DNA from: Abelmoschus esculentus
Taxonomy: Eukaryota; Streptophyta; Magnoliopsida; Malvales; Malvaceae
Reading direction: 5' to 3'
Assembly (NCBI GenBank): GCA_035048815.1
Contig: JAUCBN010000034.1
Coordinates: forward strand, 10,890,737-10,954,736
Length of the DNA stretch: 64,000 nt
Shown piece by piece: positions 58,534-64,000 of this stretch. Positions within the stretch are counted from its first letter, which is position 1. Every line of letters starts with the position of its first letter. Under the pieces are notes generated by a model. The model was not told the DNA's origin, made no database searches, and worked only from the letters and a program-made list of their open reading frames with translations. The position numbers and the translations under genes are program-made.

Positions 58534-61500
58534 TGTGAACCATATTTTTGGAAATAAAATTTTCAATTACAATATTTTAATAATTCCAGATATTTTATAT
58601 TGTCATACTAATAAATAAAAAATACAATTTAAGAATTAAATACTATTTTTAAAGACAATAAATTTATGCAAAATTTTTAAAGACAATATATTTATACAAA
58701 ATTCTCTAACGACTCATCCAATTCAATGAAATAATTTTTATAAATATATTTTTGGCCTAAAATATGTTTGTTTATCCACATTATGAGAGAATATATATAT
58801 GATAAGTTTAATGTAAGTACTTAAATTAATTTGATACAATTAAATGACCAATTTATAATCTGTAAAAGTTTAATGACTGAAAACAAATATATATAATATA
58901 TAAAATATAAAAATTTTTGTTAATTCGGTTAATTAACCTATTTCGAACCGAATTAATCGTTAACCGAACTTTCAAAAAAAATTAACCACTCACCGACTGA
59001 ACAAAGTTCGGTGACCGACCGTTTAACCGAATTAATTTAGTTTACTCGGTTAATTCGGTTTAACCGACCTTTTGAACACCCTTAATACAAACTATCATTT
59101 TTGTTCCCTTTTAATGTCAAATCAAGACCCATATTTTGATAAAAATAATAATTTAGACACTTAAAAAGGGTAAAAAATAGTTTAAACACCTAAAAAATAA
59201 AACTAAATACTTAAAAATAATTTAAATATCTAAAAAAATATATAATTTAAATATTTATTTTAGTATTAAGCCCATTCTTCAATCTATAATGTAATTTTTA
59301 GATAAAAATTAAACCCTCCAACCCTGTCTTCTTAATAAAAAAGAAAAGAAATTAAAGCCTCCAACCCTCTCCATTTCTCAACACCACTAAACATATATAT
59401 AATTTTCAGACAATTCTCATTTATTGTCCTATCAGATTCAAAGGAAGAGTTGACATAAAAAAACAGATTAATTAATAAACCTTTACTAGGGCATAAGTAT
59501 GAGTTGACAAACTTATTGTTTGAATCTTTTAATGAAATAATTTTATTAAGATTCCACTTTTTAAATGCTTGAATTTATAGTTTCAACGTGACTATTTTAA
59601 ATGCTTATTACAATGTATATCTTTTCAGGTGTAATAAAATATTTTCAAATTATATAAATAATTATTTCTTTGAAAAAATTAATGAATGATAAGAAATTTC
59701 AGACAGTACGAAAACCTTACTCAAAAGTTATAATGTGGTACAATTAATACGTATTATCAAAAGGTTAAAAATATATCTAAATAATATATTTTATAATTAT
59801 TTTAAAACTATTAAAAATTATATAATTAGAGTCAGTGTGACATTTCTTTTGAAATATACAGTAAGAAAATATTTTTTTTAAATAATTTTAAAATCTATGT
59901 CTAAAATTATTGTTTAAAATTGTTTTAAGTAAATAAAATTTTTATTATAAATATGATGTTTTAAAATAATAAAAAAAAATTAAAGTTGGTTGATCGTTAG
60001 TGCAAATGCACGTTTTAAAATAAATAATATGAACAAATAAAGTTTCTGTAATTACATTTAATTGAATACTAATGTCACATGGATGCTGAAATTGAATTCA
60101 TTTAGCTGCCCAAAGTCAAAACAGAACCTCTCTACTTATCGACAATATGTACACATGATGGCTTATATTCCATATCTTTTATTTTAATTACAAAAATATA
60201 AACATAATAAATTTTATTAAATATTTAAAAAATTTAAACATGACTACAACACACAACTTATCATGTTTGCATTATTTATTTACTTTTTCATTCTGAAATT
60301 ATCGTATTTACTTTTGATTGTAACGTTTTTTTAAAATATATTAGTATAATTATAAGATAATATTTTTTGTTTTTTAATAATGTATATACACCATATATAT
60401 AGATATAGATATGGTAAATTCAATTCGAGACCTAAAAATCGAATCGATTTACCCAAATCAAGATTCAAAATTGATTTGAATGTGGTAACCCGAATTTGAC
60501 CCGATACTCAAATTAAATCGAACCGAAATTAATCTAAATTTTAGTTGAACCGAAAATAGATCTGAACAGATTTTCAACCGAATCGAATGGACCCAAACTG
60601 ATTTCACCTAAATTGAATGCAAACCGAAATAAAAAAATATTAAATAAGAAAAGAAAAATATGATATAAATTGCCGTATAATTCACCAAAAATCAAATATA
60701 CATAATATATAAAGTGATATATAGGGTGTAAAAATCTAACTCGATCTAAACACCTGAGTGGAACCGATTGATCTCTTACTAACCCGATATTAATCTGATC
60801 CGAAATCAATCAAACAAAAAATAACCAAACAATATTAATCGAATCGAAAATCAACCAACTCGACCCGATACCCAAATCGAAATCAAGATAGATCCGAACT
60901 AAAACCGAAACTTTGAACCAAATATAAACCAATCTGTACCGAATTTAAACTTTTTGTAATCAGAACTGAAATGACCCAAACCGAAATAAACCGAATCGAA
61001 ATCAAACTGAATGACTTTTTTTATATTATTATGTACATGTGATACTCTAACTCGAGTCGCCTGAATATATTTTATTATTCTTAATCTCAAACGCCACTCT
61101 ATAAATTCTAATCTAAATAAGATTCGATACAGAAAGACATGTGGAGAGGGAAATTGTCTTAATTTTGTTATATTTCCTATGATTTTTTTTGGTAGAGTTG
61201 CCATTAATTATCTGATATTTGTTGAACATTAAATTTGATTTAACTGCCATATTTAAATTTCTTTTCATTAAATTTCTGGTTGTTTGATATTAAATTCTTA
61301 GGTGAAATTTGCTTTAAAAATCTGGAGTTTTAGCCTTAAAAGCATAACCGATTAGTTTCTCTCCCTATTATATATTAACACTCCAAAAATTTCCACCAAC
61401 TCCATTGGTTTCGTTATACACATTTTAAAGTAAAGTGAAACGACAATGTAAAAAAATAAGAATTCTAATGCATAATTTTTTTTGATAAATGCCACCAAAT

Positions 61501-62260
61501 ATTTATTAAATTCATAAAAAAATCATCATTATATCGTATCCAAGAAACAAAATAATTGAATTAAACAACCCAAAAAATTTTACGGCTCAAAAACAATGAG
61601 AAAAGAAGATTTCTATGGAGATAAGTATACCAACAAAATTCAGAGGCTTCTTAAATCTCTTTGTTTTTATCCAAACGAGACGCATATGAAAAGAAGTTGT
61701 ACGCAATCCAAACTGTCATACAAAAAGTATCGCTACCCAGGACTGATTCCATCGGCAAACAAACCATAAATCGAGTGAGAATATAACTTTTCAAGTGACC
61801 ACCGATAAAATCATAAATCAGAAACTATTTTTCTCTGGGTGTAAATCGTCTATCTCTAAGTCATACTTTTATTAGTGTCCTTACTTTAAATTAATGAGTT
61901 TAGAATTTAGGGTTTAAAATTAAAAATTAAAGATTATAATCATGGTTCAAAAATTAAGGTTAGAATATATTTTCTAAAATGTAAAATTTAAAATATAAAA
62001 AATAAGAATTAAAATTTAAAATTTAATTTTTAAATTTTAAATTTTTAATAAGTGACATAAAAATAATAAAGATGGTTTACCCTTTTCTCCCTCCAAACAT
62101 TAACACACTTCTGTCCAAATTTACTTTCTTTTCCACCAATTCTTCAATTTAATTAAATTCTCTCTAACCCACACATTTCCACCACTCCCCACATAATTTA
62201 ATAAAATAAAATTTTTTAAAAAAAAGTAAGAAAATCCCTCTTCTTTCACTCTATTTCTCC
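58534..62260. other. Gene-free AT-rich intergenic DNA with decayed MITE arms
   Basis: Bases 58915-59095 consist of GGTTAATTCGGTTAACC-type words ending TTTTGAACACCCTTAA, the inverted form of a TTAAGGGTGTTCAAAA hAT-like end; the partner end was not located. Bases 60415-61010 are rich in AACCGAAATCGAACC words of similar character. Elsewhere (59100-60400, 61010-62090) nothing but A/T-rich sequence is seen. Confidence 0.45.
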
Positions 62261-62270
62261 TTTATATATT
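62261..62270 (+). promoter_or_regulatory. Probable TATA box of the GIR-like gene
   Basis: TTTATATATT about 30 bp upstream of a C/T-rich tract (CTTTCTTCTTCACCCCC), a common plant core-promoter arrangement with transcription starting in or near the pyrimidine patch. It is 206 bp upstream of the start codon, partly occupied by a likely 5'-UTR intron. Confidence 0.55.
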
Positions 62271-62349
62271 CAACTCTTTCTTCTTCACCCCCTCACCCCC
62301 ACCCCCACCGCCGCCACCACCCTTCTCACCTGGTGTTTGTTGCTTCAAG

Positions 62350-62435
62350 GTAGCTCATAGAATCCAATCCCTTTTCTTCTCTTCTCCATGTTATGAATAT
62401 TTGAATACAATTTTTATTGCTCATGTTCCATGCAG
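62350..62435 (+). other. Possible 5'-UTR intron of the GIR-like gene
   Basis: A donor CTTCAAG/GTAGCTC at 62349/62350 and an acceptor CCATGCAG/GTGTC at 62435/62436 would remove 86 bp of leader. A second AG at 62446 is an alternative acceptor. Inferred from splice consensus only. Confidence 0.4.
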
Positions 62436-62475
62436 GTGTCATTCAGGTTAATTTGTCTACGTGAACGGTACAAAG

Positions 62476-62790
62476 ATGAGTCGGAGAAATGGTCCCAAGC
62501 TTGATTTGAAGCTGAACCTATCACCACCAAGAGTGGAATCACCGAGTCGATCAGCTACCGTGTCACCGGCATCTCCTCCGAGCTCATGTGTATCATCGGA
62601 GATGGACGTTGACACGAACAGTGGTGAGACAGAAACATCCATGGTTCTGGTAGGGTGTCCAAGGTGCCTTATGTATGTTATGCTTTCGGAGGATGACCCG
62701 AAATGTCCCAAATGCAAGAGCACCGTTTTGCTTGATTTCCTCCGTGACACTGCCACCACCGGCAGCGGCAACACAAGAAAGAGCAGCTAG
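62476..62790 (+). CDS. GIR1: GIR1/GIR2-like EAR-motif transcriptional repressor
   Basis: GL2-INTERACTING REPRESSOR proteins are small plant nuclear adaptors that bind the homeodomain protein GL2 and recruit TOPLESS-type corepressors to limit root-hair and epidermal programmes. The intronless 104-aa frame starts MSRRNGPK at 62476; the in-frame GTG at 62461 is not a plausible plant start. An LxLxLxL EAR motif (LDLKLNL) is at residues 9-15, followed by the conserved SPP and ESPSRSATVSPASPPSSCVS block (about 21-40). The C-terminal half has MVLVGCPRCLMYVMLSEDD followed by PKCPKCKSTVLLDFL, a two-CxxC zinc-ribbon-like module. Length and motif order fit the GIR family as I recall it. No lesion is seen. 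A TATA box and likely 5'-UTR intron precede it. Confidence 0.87.
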   Translation: MSRRNGPKLDLKLNLSPPRVESPSRSATVSPASPPSSCVSSEMDVDTNSGETETSMVLVGCPRCLMYVMLSEDDPKCPKCKSTVLLDFLRDTATTGSGNTRKSS

Positions 62791-64000
62791 ATCCCACCGA
62801 CACCGGTCCCTTGCCTAATTTTACCTCCGTTTGGACCCTAAATCTTGTCTTAGAATAGAACATAGAACATGGCTTCGGGCTTTCTTCCCCCCTGTAGGAG
62901 AAGTCTATGTAAACTCTGAAGTCTAATATTGTTGGGCAACGTGTAGTGTGTGTACGCCTGCTTTCTTTATTTCTTGCTCAATTTGAAGTTCCTTTTGTTT
63001 CTAATTTTATTCTATTAGAAAATTCTGCCACAGCAGCAGCTGACGGGGTAGTGACGGAATGCTGAGTATATCATTTATAAAGAATCTGACGATCAGAGAA
63101 GAAATTATATCATAGGTCATTCTTATTAAATCAACAAATCAATTAAATATTTTTATTTAATTTTTTTATTTTTTTATTAAAATAAAGATTAAAAAAATAA
63201 ACTTAATAAGTATTTCATCGTTACTGTTTGTTAATTTTCACTATCTAACATATGTCATCTTAAATTTTTAAAATTATATTTAAAAATAAATAAAAATTAA
63301 TAAAACAAAATAACCTCAAATTTTAAAAAATAACCTAAAAATTAAAATTCTTAACACTAAAATCTAAATTTTGATTTGATTTGATTGTGATTGTTATATC
63401 GTCGTTCATTACATACATCGTTGGACCATCATGATTATCTCATCATATAATTGGAACACTTATTTGACAATTTTTTTCTATTCCCAACAATGGACAAAAG
63501 AGAGGAGGGGTAAGAAAGCATTTGGCAAATAAGGGGTAGTGAGTAGGGGAGATAACGAGATGAGTTGAGCCTAGTTAGATTCGAGTCAACTTAAAAACAG
63601 TTATATTGGGTTTGGATCGGACTCGAGGCTCAGTGAATTTGAAATTTTAAGCTCGAGCTTGGCTCAAAAACAATACTATAGGGTTTGGCTTGGGCTCGAA
63701 GCTCGTCAAGCTCCGCTTAGGCTTGCTTTGGTTCGAAATGAACAATTTTAATATATTTGTATTCATAAAGATTGTGGCCTCGTTAAAAAAATCCTTTCAT
63801 AACCAACACCGAAATAAAATTCAATGCTGGAAAAGAAAAAAAATGTTCAAAAAATAGATTAATCTAAATAACCACGAAATATTCTTACACTACAAACACG
63901 TAATATTTAATTTATTTTAGTTAACTTATTCTTAGTGAATTTCCTTAATTTATTTTATTGTTTTTCTTTTATTAAAAAAAATTCTTTTAGTATATATATA
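62791..64000. other. 3' flank of the GIR-like gene and AT-rich DNA
   Basis: The 3' UTR probably runs to about 63010 (AT-rich, TTTATTCTATT near the end). Bases 63545-63740 carry GACTCGAGGCTC / GCTCGAGCTTGGCTC words like the left arm of a hAT-like element whose other end is not recognised in the window. Nothing else is supportable. Confidence 0.4.

Noticed and set aside
62457..62774. 105-codon open frame antisense to the GIR-like gene
   Set aside because: It mirrors the sense coding sequence, whose EAR motif and CxxC pairs explain the conservation.
1..64000. tRNA, rRNA, snRNA or snoRNA genes
   Set aside because: I saw no cloverleaf with A and B box, no rRNA segment and no recognisable small RNA gene by eye; a tRNAscan/Infernal run would be decisive.

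Overview
The window reads as nuclear DNA of a dicot plant. It is AT-rich and intron-bearing, genes are sparse, and most of it is transposable elements in several generations of nesting. The repeat types (an Ogre/Tat-like Ty3-gypsy element with an extra DUF7745-like ORF1, large gypsy LTRs, many fold-back MITEs) suggest Malvaceae, probably Gossypium (cotton). That assignment is from memory of repeat families, not from a search.

Three host genes look intact. A six-exon HVA22/TB2-DP1 family gene lies on the minus strand at 996-2399 and was assembled here exon by exon from splice sites. An intronless OVATE family protein lies at 32573-33127 (+). A small EAR-motif repressor of the GIR1/GIR2 type lies at 62476-62790 (+). 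One intact exon resembling exocyst subunit SEC5 sits alone at 47282-47356, to the right of a CACTA transposon end.

Layout: 1-995 AT-rich flank; 996-2399 HVA22-like gene; 2998-8395 Ty1-copia element A (minus); 8748-25723 full-length Ogre/Tat-like element with 2.4-kb LTRs, target duplication CGGTT, intact ORF1, broken gag-pro-pol and a structured repeat-rich 3' UTR; 25724-32572 gene-poor DNA with a hAT-like MITE; 32573-33127 OFP gene; 34494-36670 three MITEs; 37224-42471 Ty1-copia element B (plus, same family as A); 43468-45711 solo LTR; 45845-46243 CACTA end; 47282-47356 SEC5-like exon; 48665-57258 Ty1-copia element C whose 3' LTR is split by a second solo LTR (54094-56937); 58172-58533 fold-back MITE; 62476-62790 GIR-like gene.

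The most unusual signal is a repeated design of conserved-loop, variable-stem hairpins. The Ogre-like 3' UTR has five hairpins sharing an AAAACC..GG loop with different but complementary 6-10 bp stems, followed by 16 tandem units sharing a ~22-nt loop with at least six different stem pairs. The two solo LTRs carry related hairpin arrays. Base pairing persists while stem sequence changes, so a folded nucleic acid, rather than primary sequence alone, may be what is maintained.
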